Below are positions 23,340 to 35,376 of a stretch of DNA of 64,000 nt, piece by piece. Location: NCBI GenBank assembly GCA_054661495.1, contig BAAFSQ010000015.1, positions 16,087-80,086 of the forward strand. The letters run 5' to 3'. Below the pieces are notes generated by a model. That model saw nothing but the letters and a program-made list of their open reading frames with translations. It was not told where the DNA came from and did no database searches. A program made the position numbers and the translations under genes. The DNA comes from Zygophlyctis sp. KS116. Its lineage: Eukaryota; Chytridiomycota. How positions within the stretch are numbered: the first letter of the stretch is position 1; every line of letters starts with the position of its first letter.

Positions 23340-25041
23340 ATGGATGTGATTACTGATAATCAGTTTGATGTTTTAAAACCAATGCATCTTAATAACAAAA
23401 AGCATTACAATGACTTTGTTTTGAACGCTGAGAAACAGATTGGAATTTTGTCTTTACCAGTTGGCGGAGTAAGTCCTTGCGTCTAAGATCTTAGAAAATA
23501 TCATTCTTTGGACAAGTGCATTTAGTGCCAATTCAGGGATCATTCTCAATCTATGGATCTGTTCTATCTAATCCCTGGAGTTTGTATCCAGCTTTTGCGC
23601 CTCAGAATCAGGGACTAGTAATAACCTCCATAAAGGAAAAATTGGGATCTGCAGGCTATGAGCTTGATACTGATGTTCGCCAGACGCTGGAATCACTTTT
23701 ATCTCAAATAAAAAATAGGAAACATGCATTGATCGGAATAGTGGGTTGCGATCAGAATGGATTGAAGGAGATTAAAAATGTAATGGATACTACAAAGCAT
23801 ATTTTTGAAGATGATTGTTCATCAGATTTATTTAAAATTTCTGGATTTTATCCTGTAGAGGACGCTTCTGGGCCATTTTTACATTTTCCACCAATTTGGC
23901 AGGAATGTATGGAGGATGTTAATCAAAATGTTCAAGTAATGTGTGTTGTCGGTGCGAAAAACGTTGGTAAATCAACTTTTGCTAGATATTCTCTAAATTC
24001 ACTCCTTTCTAGTCATGAAAATGTTGCCTTTTTAGAATGTGATCCTGGGCAATCAGAGTTTACTCCCCCAGGAACTGTATCTTTAAATATTGTTTCCAAA
24101 CCATGCATAGGTATTCAAATTTTGGTTAATGATAGGTCCACCATTTACTCACTTACAGACGCCAGCAAAAGCCTATTTTATTGGTTCTAATACTCCAAAG
24201 CAAAATCCTGACTATTATATGAATTGTCTTTTGGAATTATTTTCAGAATATATGAAAAACTATAAAAATAAAATGCCGCTAATAATCAATACCCAAGGAT
24301 GGGTTAAAGGTAAGTTTTAATAAATTAATATTAGGAATGGGATATGATTTGCTAAAGTTCTTTTTATTAAAAGTCAGACCAAATCAGATTGTTTTTATTT
24401 CCAATAATTCTCAAACCAAAATGTTTGAAGATATATTTATTGAACTGAAAGATGGATGCAAGGTCTATGATGTGCCAAGTCTTTATGATCCTTTACAAAA
24501 ATCATTACATTCCTCAGATCATCGTAATCTATCACTTTTATCATATTTCTGCCAAGAAACTGCATCTAAACCTGCTAAATGGTCTTTTAAAGATAATTCA
24601 GACTTGAACATCCCATATAATATTCCTTGGAAGGATGTTTCAATCAAGTTTCTCATGCATCAAATAACTCCATCACAAACATTACACGCCCTCAATGGTA
24701 GCGTTGTGGCTCTTTGTGCAGACTCTACTAGTTATAAGATTTCTGATTCTCCTATTAATCTTGTCCATGATGGAAATAATAACTTATGTGAATATCTTGG
24801 CCTTGGACTCATTAGATCCATTGACACTTCTAAACAAGTATTTTATATTTCAACACCATTAGACCCTTCTTATTTTGATAAAGTCAAATGCATAGTAAAG
24901 GGACCCGGTGAAGGAGGTATAGATCTTCCAGCCTCTTTCAGGGATCTAAATACCAGTGCACTGCAGCCTTATCTTGCATTTGGGGTAGTTGTAGGCCTTG
25001 CGTCAAAACCGTTGAAAACTCGTCGGCTGATCAAGAAATGA
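23340..25041 (+). CDS. GRC3: Polynucleotide 5'-hydroxyl kinase NOL9/GRC3
   Basis: RNA 5'-kinase of the Clp1/Grc3 family, acting with LAS1 in ITS2 pre-rRNA processing. Contains FGQVHLVPIQGSFSIYG (N-terminal beta domain), Walker A GAKNVGKST, clasp/Walker B region FLECDPGQSEFTPPG, the GPPFTHLQTPAKAYFIGS motif restored by a 25-nt intron near 24110-24134, and NTQGWVKGMGYDLL across another 25-nt intron near 24310-24334. The C-terminal domain follows. ATG 23340. The stop TGA (25039-25041) overlaps the ATG of DNAJC11 as ATGA. Confidence 0.88.
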
Positions 25042-26981
25042 ATGATATAGAGGAACAGGATATAGAGTCCATGCAAAGGGCAGTAGAAAACTTATTAAAT
25101 GAAGAAGATTATTACGCAATTTTGAATGTTGAACCCACTGTGAGATTCTTTATGTTTATGCTTGTAGGCAACTGATGATGCGATCAGTAAAGCATACAAG
25201 AAATGGAGTTTGCTATTCCATCCTGATCGCCAAAGTAGCTCTCAAGATACTGAACTTTCTGCTCAAAAGTTTCAAATCATTCAAAGGGCGTATGATGTGT
25301 TATCAAATCCAAAACTTCGGTCAGAATATGATGAGAGCAGACAGAATATGAAATCAAAAAACTGGACAGTTTCTAGGAAGGGAATGGAGGCAGAAGAGGT
25401 AATTTTACATCATGCCAAACTTTAGATTTTTGATGATGTTATTGGACTCAGCCGTGATGATGTTGCTGCTGCAATGGAAAGAATTTCTCCACATCAAGTA
25501 TATATTTCCAAGATAATTATAGGGGCAAGTTGAAATAGAAGTTGATGCAACTAAAATGTGGAAAAAGAAGCCTGTGTTTGCAGAGTTGGCTTTTCCAGTA
25601 AAACAAAAAGAAAAGAAGGGATTTGCAGAGTTGATTCACTGGCCAGAGATTTCAAAAATTCAAATTGAAAACTCTTGGGATTTTAACACACCCTTTGCAA
25701 AAGGACAATTAGATAGTGTTACATTGGTCAGAAACTCATTAGGAACGGCTAATCTTACTGGAACTCTTTCAAGAGAAATTATTCCATTTTGGACAGGTGC
25801 GATTTCAGCTACAATGGGACAATCTCCAAATTTAACAGCCAACATAGATTATTCTCCTCGGCCTGATAGGTATCTGGATTTGTTTAAATTATTAGATCAA
25901 TTAGATTGCAGGCCAGCTCGGATACTCTATATGCTCCTCCTAACCTAGTTCTAGTATGTAAACAGGGATTGTTTTCAAATATGGTGGGCTATTTTGTGTA
26001 TCAAACAGGATCATTTTCAATCTGGAAATGGGGTCAAGGATACGAAGGAATGTATAGCTCTTCGTGTACTCTAGGGATGAATTTCAAATTATCAAAAACT
26101 GCATACGATGCTGCCGTTACTGCTGGATCTGCTGCATCACAGATCAGAATTTCAATTGTGCAGCCGCTAATGAAGGGGGTGAAAGGGACCTTTCAAGCAT
26201 CTTTGTCGACATCATTTGGCTTTAAGTCTTCTTTTTTGGCTACCAAACGAATCACTAAATTGATAAAATTATCAATGGGGGTAGAGGTTGCAACTTCAGT
26301 GGGAGTTACTTTCCAATTAAGGTAATTTTATTATTATTAAATAAAAGGATTCGTCGTTTGGGAAGACGCTTAGTCATTCCAATTCTTTTGAGCGATGAAA
26401 TTCGCGCCAATATTATTGCTGGTGCATTGTTATTACCCTTGATAGGTTCAGCTTTGATTGACTCACTATACCTTTTACCTAAAAAGAAGGCTTCCTTAAA
26501 GAAGCGAATAGAGGAATTGCGGGAATCAAATGCAGCAATCTTACTTCAAAGAGAAAATGAGGCACTGGAAGCTATTCAGCTAATGAAATCATCTGTTACG
26601 AAAAAACTTGATCAAGAAATAGAGAAAAATGGTCTTGTAATTGTGGAGGCAATATATGGAATTTTACCTCGATCAGAGACAAAATCACTGCAGGGTAGAA
26701 ATATTACAGGCAGCACATCACCTTTCTCCACTGTTCTAAATCCAAGTAAATCCTCAAAATTCATTGATGTCACGATTCCAATTCAAAATCTTGTGTTAAA
26801 TTCACAAGTTTTTATAAGTGGAGGTTTTTCTAAATCAAACATGATTGGATTCTATGATCCTTGCTTAGGGGAAAAGAAAAGGCTACGAATCACGTACCGA
26901 TTCCAAGAAAGATTACATTTGGTAGAAATTAGTGATCGTGAAACTCTTGCTCTTCCTTTGAGAGAGCACCAAATTTCTTAA
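25038..26981 (+). CDS. DNAJC11: DnaJ homolog subfamily C member 11, mitochondrial
   Basis: J-domain protein associated in animals with the mitochondrial MICOS/SAM complexes. N-terminal J domain (EEDYYAILNVEP, then across a 28-nt intron KAYKKWSLLFHPDRQ with the HPD motif, IQRAYDVLSNPKLRSEYD). A central beta-barrel-like region (ANLTGTLSR, GYFVYQTGSFSIWKWG), a coiled coil and the C-terminal DUF3395 domain (VIVEAIYG, VPIQNLVL-like, GFYDPCLGEKKRLRITYRF) follow. Several introns of about 25-28 nt. The start codon overlaps the GRC3 stop by 4 nt, so the two proteins sit in different frames of one continuous same-strand block. Confidence 0.9.
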
Positions 26982-27166
26982 TTTTTAGAAAAAGTAAATT
27001 ATGATGAATTGATTATTACAATATTTGAACCAATTTGAGAGTTTTTATTTGGACCTCTCCGCGTCTAAGAATTATCTCTCAGTATTTACCCAAACTTCTT
27101 ATCATTTATAATTGATCTTTATTAAATTCTAATAGCTTTGAGCGCTATCTATTATATTCATAGTAA

Positions 27167-27180
27167 CTGCGTAAACGCAG
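27167..27180 (+). repeat. Short GC-rich inverted repeat upstream of the tRNA gene
   Basis: CTGCG-TAAA-CGCAG forms a perfect 5-bp stem (6 bp counting T-A) in an otherwise AT-rich spacer (26982-27273). Nothing else is recognisable in this spacer between DNAJC11 and tRNA-Pro. Function unknown. Confidence 0.4.
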
Positions 27181-27273
27181 GAATACAAGTATAAACAAAT
27201 CTAACAGTTTGCGTTGACAAAGGACGGCAAATGTATTTCATTATTATGTACAGGCTTTTCCGACAAGAGTTTT

Positions 27274-27345
27274 GCGATGTTGGTGTAGAGGTAGCATGGA
27301 TGATTCGGGTTCATCAGGTCACCAGTTCAATCCTGGTACATCGCC
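27274..27345 (+). tRNA. trnP(CGG): tRNA-Pro (anticodon CGG)
   Basis: 72-nt cloverleaf without intron. Acceptor GCGATGT pairs ACATCGC, followed by discriminator C. D arm GTGT/GCAT, anticodon stem GATGA/TCATC with loop TTCGGGT, anticodon CGG reading CCG. T stem ACCAG/CTGGT with loop TTCAATC, which supplies the B box. No CCA is encoded, as expected for a eukaryotic nuclear tRNA. Confidence 0.95.
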
Positions 27346-27373
27346 GTTCTTGCTCTTGGTGATCAGCAGTTAA

Positions 27374-27381
27374 TTTTTTTT
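27374..27381 (+). terminator. Probable RNA polymerase III terminator of tRNA-Pro
   Basis: Run of eight T residues about 29 nt after the mature 3' end of the tRNA, the first T-run long enough to act as a Pol III terminator. Confidence 0.6.
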
Positions 27382-27412
27382 GGATTCATTACGTTAATAC
27401 GCAGATGGGCGG

Positions 27413-29013
27413 ATGACTTACACATCAGTGCATGACGCGAACGATGCTGTCCCACAACTTATATCAATCATGGATGTTCGACTAAAATACTTAAAGGCTG
27501 ATCGCAATGATATTTTATCACTAAATGTAAAAAACATATTATTAGATCAATCTCCATTACGAAGAAAGGAATTCAGGATTGAAAAGGTTACAACTCGCAC
27601 TGAAGATTTATACATGGCCATCGATCATAAGGAAAATATGGCATTAAAGATGGAAAGAACAAAGGTTTGTCAGTTGATTTAATATTTAAGGCCTTGAAGT
27701 TTTGTGGATTTTCTTCAGAGCCAAAAGAACAATACCATCCCTTGGGAGATCCAATCACAGATCCACAAGAATTGATCTTTACCTCACTAGGCATGCAGAA
27801 ATATCATGAATCCATTAATCACCAAAACGGTAAAACAGCATCTCAAGAAGTTATGGGATATACTGATGTTTTGGCTAGCGATAGAACAAAAATCATTCGA
27901 CAATCCAGTGATGGATACGCCTACTTAAAGAAAAAGATTAGCGCTTCTATGAAAAGAGTCGTATCATGTAAACTGGGATCTTCTTTTGACCGTATTTGCT
28001 CCGAACATACTCAGAATAAGTCTCAGGAGCTAGTTGAAAGAGTCAAAGAAGAAAAGAATTGCATCTCAAATGGAAGTACTTATTACATTTACTCATAATA
28101 GTTGATTGGGGACATTTAGAGATTGATCCAGAAAAACGAGCCTATTTTATGTCATTATATAATCGATCACAAGAGACTAAAGGTGCATATTTACTTTAAG
28201 AATATAGAAAAATCAATTCGCAGAAATGCATGGGATGAAGATAATATAAACAAAAGTATTGTTTGAAACTGATTTTACGTTTAGAAATAACAAAGGATCA
28301 ATTTCAAGAACAAAACAATCTTATAAAATCTAAACGATCAACCAAGGCAATGGAACTTGCATTAGGAATCCAGAAGAATTCAACGAATCATAACTTGGAT
28401 CAAAAAGTATCTTTTAAATATTTCTTATTTTAGTTTTTTAAAGCTCGTAATGAATTTTTAGAGCTGGAAGAACATTTATCAACAGTTTTAAAAAACTCAT
28501 TAAATCGGTAATCATGACATTTTATTATGTAATAGTATAGATAATCAAAGAAGAAATCAATTTAGAAGAAAATATGTTGCGTTTAATCCTGGAAAGGTAA
28601 TATAATTTATCATTCACAATTTTAGAATACCATTTTGAAGGAAGACTTAAGAATCATGAGAGATAAAGCTCATTCTGAAAAGTCAATTTCTGATCAAAAA
28701 ATACTTCATGATCATCCTTGGTACTCTGAATTCATTAGTAAAGTCATGGTATCTGTCAAGGGTGAATTATCTCGATATGAGCTTCTATTAATGGATGAAG
28801 TCAAAGGGTATGATTCAAAAATATAATTTTACTAGTTTAATATTGGATGGCAGGGCTTTTAGAAAGTCTGCATTTATAAACATTATGGAGACGATTCCTC
28901 CAAGTATTTTTACTAGAGAGGAAATTCAACGGGCATTTCGTTTCATCAAAGCAAAGGAAAATATATCCGAAAGAGACTATTTGGAAGCAGTTGAAGAATC
29001 TGGCCATCATTAA
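27413..29013 (+). CDS. Unrecognised multi-exon coiled-coil protein
   Basis: I do not recognise this family. From ATG 27413 (MTYTSVHDANDAVP) the frame passes phase-consistent micro-introns of 25-29 nt (for example 27666-27691, and others near 28089, 28182, 28254, 28410, 28512, 28597 and 28808). The N-terminal globular part (KALKFCGFSSEP, YHPLGDPITDPQELIF) leads to charged helical stretches likely to be coiled coil, and a small C-terminal domain (LILDGRAFRKSAF...FTREEIQRAFRFIKAKENIS) faintly like an EF-hand pair without clear Ca2+ loops. At least eight introns in 1.6 kb make it the most intron-dense gene here. The splice near 28510-28540 is ambiguous. Confidence 0.6.
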
Positions 29014-29227
29014 TTTAGATAATTGGATTTGGAGCATTGGATTTAGATCATTAATTTGGAGCATCTTACATAAATCTTTGACATTTTGTAAACTTATTTA
29101 ATACAAATTCTGATAAGATTTGAAAACGCCCCAATACGTGACAATGCAACTCTTCATGGCTTCTAGATTTGTAGTTGGAGTTGTTAATTTACGATAAAGG
29201 TACAAATTAAATTTTTGATCATCATCA

Positions 29228-30285
29228 ATGAATGCAATCGAGTTTTTTTCTGGCATCGGGGGTCTTCATTATGCATGCAAAAGAGTTGGATCAATCAATG
29301 TTATCGCTGCCTTTGATGTTAATACTATCGCCAATACAGTGTAGGACAATAATCATTTATACATAGATATGAACATAACTTTAAGATCAAGCCAATAACA
29401 AAAAGCATCGATAGCTTAACGGTAGAAAGTATCGATGCATTAAATGCTCAAGTTTGGCTATTAAGTCCTCCTTGTCAGCCATTCACTCATGGAGGCAAAC
29501 AATTGGATGATCAAGACATGCGATCAAAAGGATTATTGAACATTATAAAAATATTGAAGCTAGTTAAATCAAAGCCTCAATATATATTTTTGGAAAATGT
29601 TGTTAATTTTGAAATTTCAGTTTGTAGACAGTTACTGATTTCAACTTTGGATGATCTTGGGTACGAGATCAAGGAATATTTAGTCTCTCCATTGCAATTC
29701 GGTATCCCTAATGATAGGAAAAGATACTATCTATCTGCTAATCTTCATAATGCCATAAAGGAAACAAAATACTTGTCTGATTTCGAAATCATTAAAAATA
29801 TTGATACTAAAAAGACTCAAATTGGACCATTATCTTCATATTTAGAAGACTTATCAGATATTGAGAATTATATGGTTCCTGATAATTTTATTACTAAAAG
29901 AAATAATTTTAGATTTGGTAACAAGATTTAAAGTAATTTAATACTAGATGTAGTAAAGCCAACAGATGATAAATGTTCGGTTTTCACAAAAGCATACGGG
30001 AGTCATCATGTATTTGGATCTGGGCCAATGATTCAAACTCGTGAATTAGAGGAAGATCTAGATTACTCTGATCGTGATAGTCTTTTAAGGGCGGGTTTAC
30101 GGTTTTTTACTCCTTTAGAAGTTGCAAGACTTCATGCATTTCCAGTAGACGTTAAATCTGATGGAGCAGATAAGATGGAATTTGAGTTTCCAGAGGGATT
30201 TACTCTTCGCCAAAAGTGGAAGCTTTTGGGAAATTCACTTAATGTCAAGGTTGTTGGCGATATCATTAGTGCGAATTTGAAATAA
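29228..30285 (+). CDS. TRDMT1: tRNA (cytosine-38-C5)-methyltransferase DNMT2
   Basis: C5-cytosine methyltransferase of the Dnmt2 family, methylating C38 of tRNA-Asp. Motif I EFFSGIGGLHYA, motif IV with catalytic Cys SPPCQPFTHGG, motif VI FLENV, motif VIII-like FGIPNDRKRYYL, the Dnmt2-specific region KCSVFTKAYG (usually CFTK; here VFTK), and C-terminal motifs IX-X (FTPLEVARLHAFP, LLGNSLNVKVV). Introns of 26 and 30 nt near 29341-29366 and 29920-29949. The only DNA-methyltransferase-like gene in the window. Convergent VPS41 ends 26 nt downstream. Confidence 0.93.
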
Positions 30286-30311
30286 AAAGTATTTATTATT
30301 AACGCACCATT

Positions 30312-33147
30312 TTAGTGGTGTTTTGAACATATTGGACAATTTAAATTGACTTGTTCAGACAAGCCAGATCTTGAATAAATACATGAGTAATGAAATGTAT
30401 GCTCGCAAAAAAATATGATCAATTCTTCTTCACCTTCTTCACCTATTAAAGTGTTAATAATTGAAACGGATGCATACCAGTATGTGTTATAGGCCTAGCA
30501 CAGATGCAACAAGGTGGAAATGCTTTTACATGAATGTCGGTTTAGAAGCTTACCTTCCACTACTAATCCTTTGCTTTGAAGTGTGTTAATAGATTCTAAA
30601 AGCTCTATTGTATCACCAAAAAGGATTTCCTTGCAACCTTCTCTTAGTGAAATTTGTGTCCCCAAGTCCCTCAGAACCTGCAGCAATGCTGGTTTTAAAT
30701 TAGGAATTTTCAATCCGTTTGGAATCCTAGATATAACACGAAACGGATCAATAAACAATCCCAAGTTTTCTAAAAGTGCTACAATAAATCCTTGACTGTT
30801 AAGAGGAGATCTTACTTGGGCGTGACATTGAATAGTTAAGCAAATCTTCCCAAAGATCTTCATCATTTTGTTCTTTGGCAAAATCTATTGCCTATCACAT
30901 AAACTTCGAGGAATCACCTTCTTGACATCATCTAATCTTTCAATAATTAACATGAGTGCTTTTCTATTATTTCCCATTTTACCGAGAAGATAAACCATTT
31001 CAGGAACAAAATCTCTTTTCTCGCAGATATTATATGCCTATTTTATTAAATGGCATTCATTACATCTTGTATGCTATAAAAAAGACTGCTTTTCAAAAAG
31101 TCCAATAACTTTGAAGGCTCAAATTCAGCATAAAGGGCCACTTGTCGATCATGAAATTCGCCTCCAATAGACAAATCTCGTTGAAAAATACGATCTAAAT
31201 AGATATGCAGCAGCTGAAGATCTTTGGATAGGGATTCTACAACCGATTTAATCTGTTCCTGTTAAAAGATATTTATCTTACAGGAATCTGGTTATCATTT
31301 TCAGTCAGAATTCTCAACCCTTCTGCTTCAGCTGGATTATAATTCTCGCCCCATATTTCAAAATCATACCTCATCATATCACGTGCAATTCCAGGCAGAT
31401 ATGGATGTAGATTATGATCCGCAACAAGTGATAAAATACCAGGTTTCTTCAGAGCTAAGCCATATTTCAATGCCATCATGTAGTTTTTATCTTGCATATA
31501 TCTATAATTCAATAAACGTTAAGTATACAGTAAAAAAAGAGATTTTATCAGATAAATATCGTTTTCCGATTTTTTAATGGCTTCATTGACTGATTTAATA
31601 ACATTCTTCAAATGAAAAATACTACTTGGCCATAATTCTAGTGCTTTGAGAAGTAAACTTTTGTCTGTATCCAAAAACTTTGATAGAATCAATTCATAAA
31701 CTGGTGAGTCCAAAACCGTATTTTTAAAAGGAATCAAGGTGAATATCTCTCCCAATTGATTATTTTCTGCGAATTTGTATACCCAGCTCTGCCATGCCTT
31801 TGGATCTGAATCAAGAATTTCCGGACAAAGCTCTGCAGCCAATTTAAAATCTTTTGAATTGAATAGAAACTGTAAATATTTTTGCCCAACAGTAAATAAT
31901 GTCCCTGGGCGTAAATCTATACCCTCTGATTTTTCCCTTGCCAATTCAAAAGCTTCTTTAAAGCATTTATTTTCTACCAACCATTCTATCCGATCATCTA
32001 AATTTCTCGGTTTAGCTAAAATTATTTGACTTGGAGCAAGAATGTAATAAATAGAGTCCACCATTTGTTCCGACTCTAAATATGCTATTATAAGAGATAG
32101 AAAACCTTACCTAGTTTAAAATCTTTAGCTTTTAGATTTTTATAGTCTGGAATATCAATTTCATCACAAAAAAGCGTATCGCCAGTTACTTGTATAATAT
32201 TCACAGTTGGAGGATCTGGTTCCTACCATTATTAAAAATTCTTCTTTTTAAATTACTTTTAAAAGTTGTTCCTGTTCTGGAACTATATTTACATCCTTAA
32301 AATTCCCAAGATCAACATTATATGCAAAAATTAACAGAGTATCATCTAAAAACGGAGCAATTCCAGAAACTATAAAAGATAATTTAATTTGAAAAATAGT
32401 CTCCACGTACTTTTCTTGCTGAATTGAATTTTCTCCAGAATTCTTGCACTAAACAGTTTAAATTTTTAATTTACTTTAATATTTGCAAGAATTATATCAT
32501 TACCCCAACCAATCAGCAATTCCTCCTCACTCTTCCAAGAAAAATGACAATGAAAAAGATCATCTGGCAGTTCATTTGAATCTCTTTTAACATGACCAAA
32601 AATTAATTGACTTGTAGTATCGTAAAAATGAATCCCCTAACAATTTATAATATTAAAATACTTGTCCTGCCCATACAATATTATCCTTTTTCCAATCCAC
32701 GGCTACAATTGGATTCTGTCCAGAGTATAAAACCAAGTCTCTATAACCAAACCAACCTTTAGCCGATAAGACCAGATTCTCCCCAGTCCCACCAGACACA
32801 AAAGAACGAGAGCCCTTTGAAAAATCCGGTTCTAAAGATGCTCCCTTGACAGGCCTTTTACGATTAAAAACCAGAGATTCATGCGAATAAAGATTATGAA
32901 TTATACAGCTTCCATCATCTGATGCTGATATTAGAAATTCTGAATGATCGTCAAGCGCCAATTGATTAACGGTTGCAGAATGTGCCGACAGTTCACGGAC
33001 AAGAGTGCCTAGAGAATCAAGAATTAAAATCCGCCCAAAGAGAGTTCCTACGGCTATAAACTTATCAATGACGATGGCAGAATATCCGTCCTTCTCAGTC
33101 AAGAGACTAGAGTCACAGTATGTAGAATATTTGAGTTTTGGCTCCAT
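30312..33147 (-). CDS. VPS41: HOPS complex subunit VPS41
   Basis: Vacuolar/lysosomal tethering subunit. Starts PKLKYSTY like other VPS41 proteins, then WD40-type propeller (DKFIAVGTLFGRILILD, FLISASDDGSC, FVSGGTGENLVL, VDWKKDNIVWAG). A clathrin-heavy-chain-like helical repeat region follows (AWQSWVYKFAENNQL, LREGCKEILFGDTIELL). The C-terminal RING-H2 becomes visible only after two introns of about 31-35 nt: CCICARPI, FFCEHTFHYSC, CPICSKHH, ending TAA 30312-30314. Many micro-introns; not all borders in the middle third were traced. ATG 33145-33147. Confidence 0.88.
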
Positions 33148-33180
33148 CCGATCGCTAGGGCTCTACCCTAGAATTGATTT

Positions 33181-33769
33181 ATGAATTCTTTCATCATTCT
33201 AGCCTCGATATTGAATGCAATTATCATTGGACTTGTTATTATAGGCTATGTTTACAAGAGGCCAAGGACAATCTTACTTTTGGGACTTTCTGCAAGTGGA
33301 AAAACTAGATTTTGGAGACAACAGACTGGAAAAGATCAAGTTTCCACATGTATTTCTTTAAAAACAAATATTCAAAAGATCAAGGATGAAATTTGGATTG
33401 ACGTTCCGGGGCATGAGAAATTATGGGAGTCGGAATTATCAAAATTGAAATTATCTGGACAAGTCCTAATTTACTATTTAATTGATGCTGCAGTCTTTGC
33501 ACGGAATAGGAAACAAGTGGCTCAAAGGCTATATCAGACTTGTAATATAACAGCTCTAGCAAAATTAAAAACGCCGGTTACTATAAAAATTATGAATCAA
33601 AATCATCAAATGGCTCTAGAATTGGAAAAGATCAAGGTCTTGTTAGAGAAAGAATTGTACCGTTTTATTACTAAAATTTAGGGAAATTATTAGGAAAAAT
33701 AAATTAGAGGCAGTAGATCTAGATCACGAAAGTGTAGAAAATCATCAGGAATTGGACTTTATATTTTGA
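33181..33769 (+). CDS. SRPRB: Signal recognition particle receptor beta subunit
   Basis: ER-membrane small GTPase anchoring SRP receptor alpha. N-terminal transmembrane helix (SFIILASILNAIIIGLVIIGYV), then P-loop GLSASGKT, G3 DVPGHEK and LIYYLIDAA. The fourth GTPase motif is weak (KIMNQNHQ). A 25-nt intron at 33657-33681 moves the frame to a charged tail ending DFIF and TGA 33767-33769; without it the frame would end YRFITKI. Divergent from VPS41, start codons 33 nt apart. Confidence 0.8.
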
Positions 33770-33790
33770 TAATAATCCATAATTTCTATT

Positions 33791-35288
33791 CTAATGAATC
33801 TGGCCTTTTATATCAACTCCCTTAATATTTAATTTAGAAAGTTGGTCTGATATAATAGGAAATCCTGCCTTTGTATCTATATAATCAGTTGATAGAGGAA
33901 TCGAGCGTTGAACTAACCAATCTTTTACTTCTTTGAGATTTATAAAGCCCAAATTTAAATCTTTTAATTTAAAATCAGGTCTAAAAGAATGACAAATTAT
34001 TTTTAGAGCACGAACTCTTTCACGATCTATAAATTGATCCATTAAATACCCAGAAAGACATGGCGCAGTCATGTACAGATTGAATAAAGAATCATAATTG
34101 CTGGTAGCAATCGCAGATCGCACAGCTAAAGAATGAGAAACACATGTTTGTGATTTTTGAATATCTGTTAAATTTGATATTGTTTGTACCAATTCTTTGG
34201 CTTTAAAAGTAAAATTTACCTGTTTTATTGTTTGTATGAATCATGTACAGGATTCTATACCCCATAAACTCATCAATGCTACCAGGTAATTTGTAAATTT
34301 GATATAAATCCTTTAATTGACCCTGACATTGATTGAATTCACCTAAATCTCCCTATTTATTAAATTTTTTAAAAAATTAATACCTTTTCAATAGCAATTC
34401 GAGCATGAGTTTCATAAACTTTTACACTGAATTCATTCTTTATCCTTTGCACTGTTAAATCCTGCCTAACAGACTTTAATTGATCACAAATATATGTATA
34501 ATTTCCCTCTTGTTTCCATTTTTTGATCAAAAAGTCTAGAGACTGAACTAAAACACGCAGAGGACGAACTGTAGTAGGATCAACCGCACTAGTAATTCTC
34601 AAATAACTTTTTTCCAAATTTTTACAAGTTCCAACGACTGTATCTTCATCCCAATCAATAACATCTGGATTTCCTTCTGCTCCTGCAGCAATAAATGCTT
34701 CCCTTACCTTTGCCGCATGAGCCGAATCCTTTTTCCTTTTCCTATCTTCTACTTGTTGTTTTTCCGAGAATCTTTTCAGCCTACTTAATTTAACATTGTT
34801 ACTTTCTTCCAATTGAAAATTCAAGTTTTGCCCTGTTGGAAGAGATTGCTGCATAAAAGGCTGCATGTAATGTTTGACAGACTGTTTGACAGACTGTTTG
34901 ACAGACTGGAAAGGAGACTGCATAACAGATGCATTTACCTGAGGAGGAGGAATTTTTGGCATTTCTGGTTTGAAAACTGGAATTTTAGGCATTGGAGGAA
35001 CAATCGGTTTTTTTGGTTTTGCGACTTGAGCATAAGACATACATTCCTTTGGCATTGGCATTTTATCCCAGTCTGTAGACCAAATTGCACCTTTAGACTG
35101 AACATCCTTGATCAGATTTCTCAACATATCTTCCACAAGTGGTTTCTTGGGAATTGGACAAGACTCATTGACTCTCTTTACATATTCCTTTAGAGACGCA
35201 GGCCATTCTGTAATGACTGGAGTAGGAACATTTCTCTGTACACTACTGTATGCTGGCTCTAGAATTTAAAATCAAATCAATTACTCAT
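33791..35288 (-). CDS. LENG8/THP3-like SAC3/GANP-family protein
   Basis: PCI/SAC3-type RNA-processing factor of the LENG8 (yeast Thp3) family. The conserved SAC3/GANP core is clear: [48 protein letters not shown], then [12 protein letters not shown] and [16 protein letters not shown]. The N-terminus is Pro/Lys-rich with a DNA-level 12-nt triplication (about 34873-34911) encoding repeated SVKQ. The first exon is inferred to be ATG A at 35285-35288 joined across a 26-nt intron to [14 protein letters not shown]. The gene stops 21 nt from the end of SRPRB. Confidence 0.82.
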
Positions 35289-35332
35289 TAAAAGCTTTTT
35301 CAACACCCACAGGCTAGGACGATATAGCAGGC

Positions 35333-35370
35333 GAGCGCACAGGTCAAGTCGAGAGCGCACAGGTCAAGTC
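35333..35370 (+). repeat. Two-copy 18-nt direct repeat in 5' leader
   Basis: GAGCGCACAGGTCAAGTC occurs at 35333-35350 and 35353-35370 (20-nt period), ending 6 nt before the ATG at 35377. It lies in the short divergent promoter shared with the LENG8-like gene. Confidence 0.9.
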
Positions 35371-35376
35371 TCTGGT

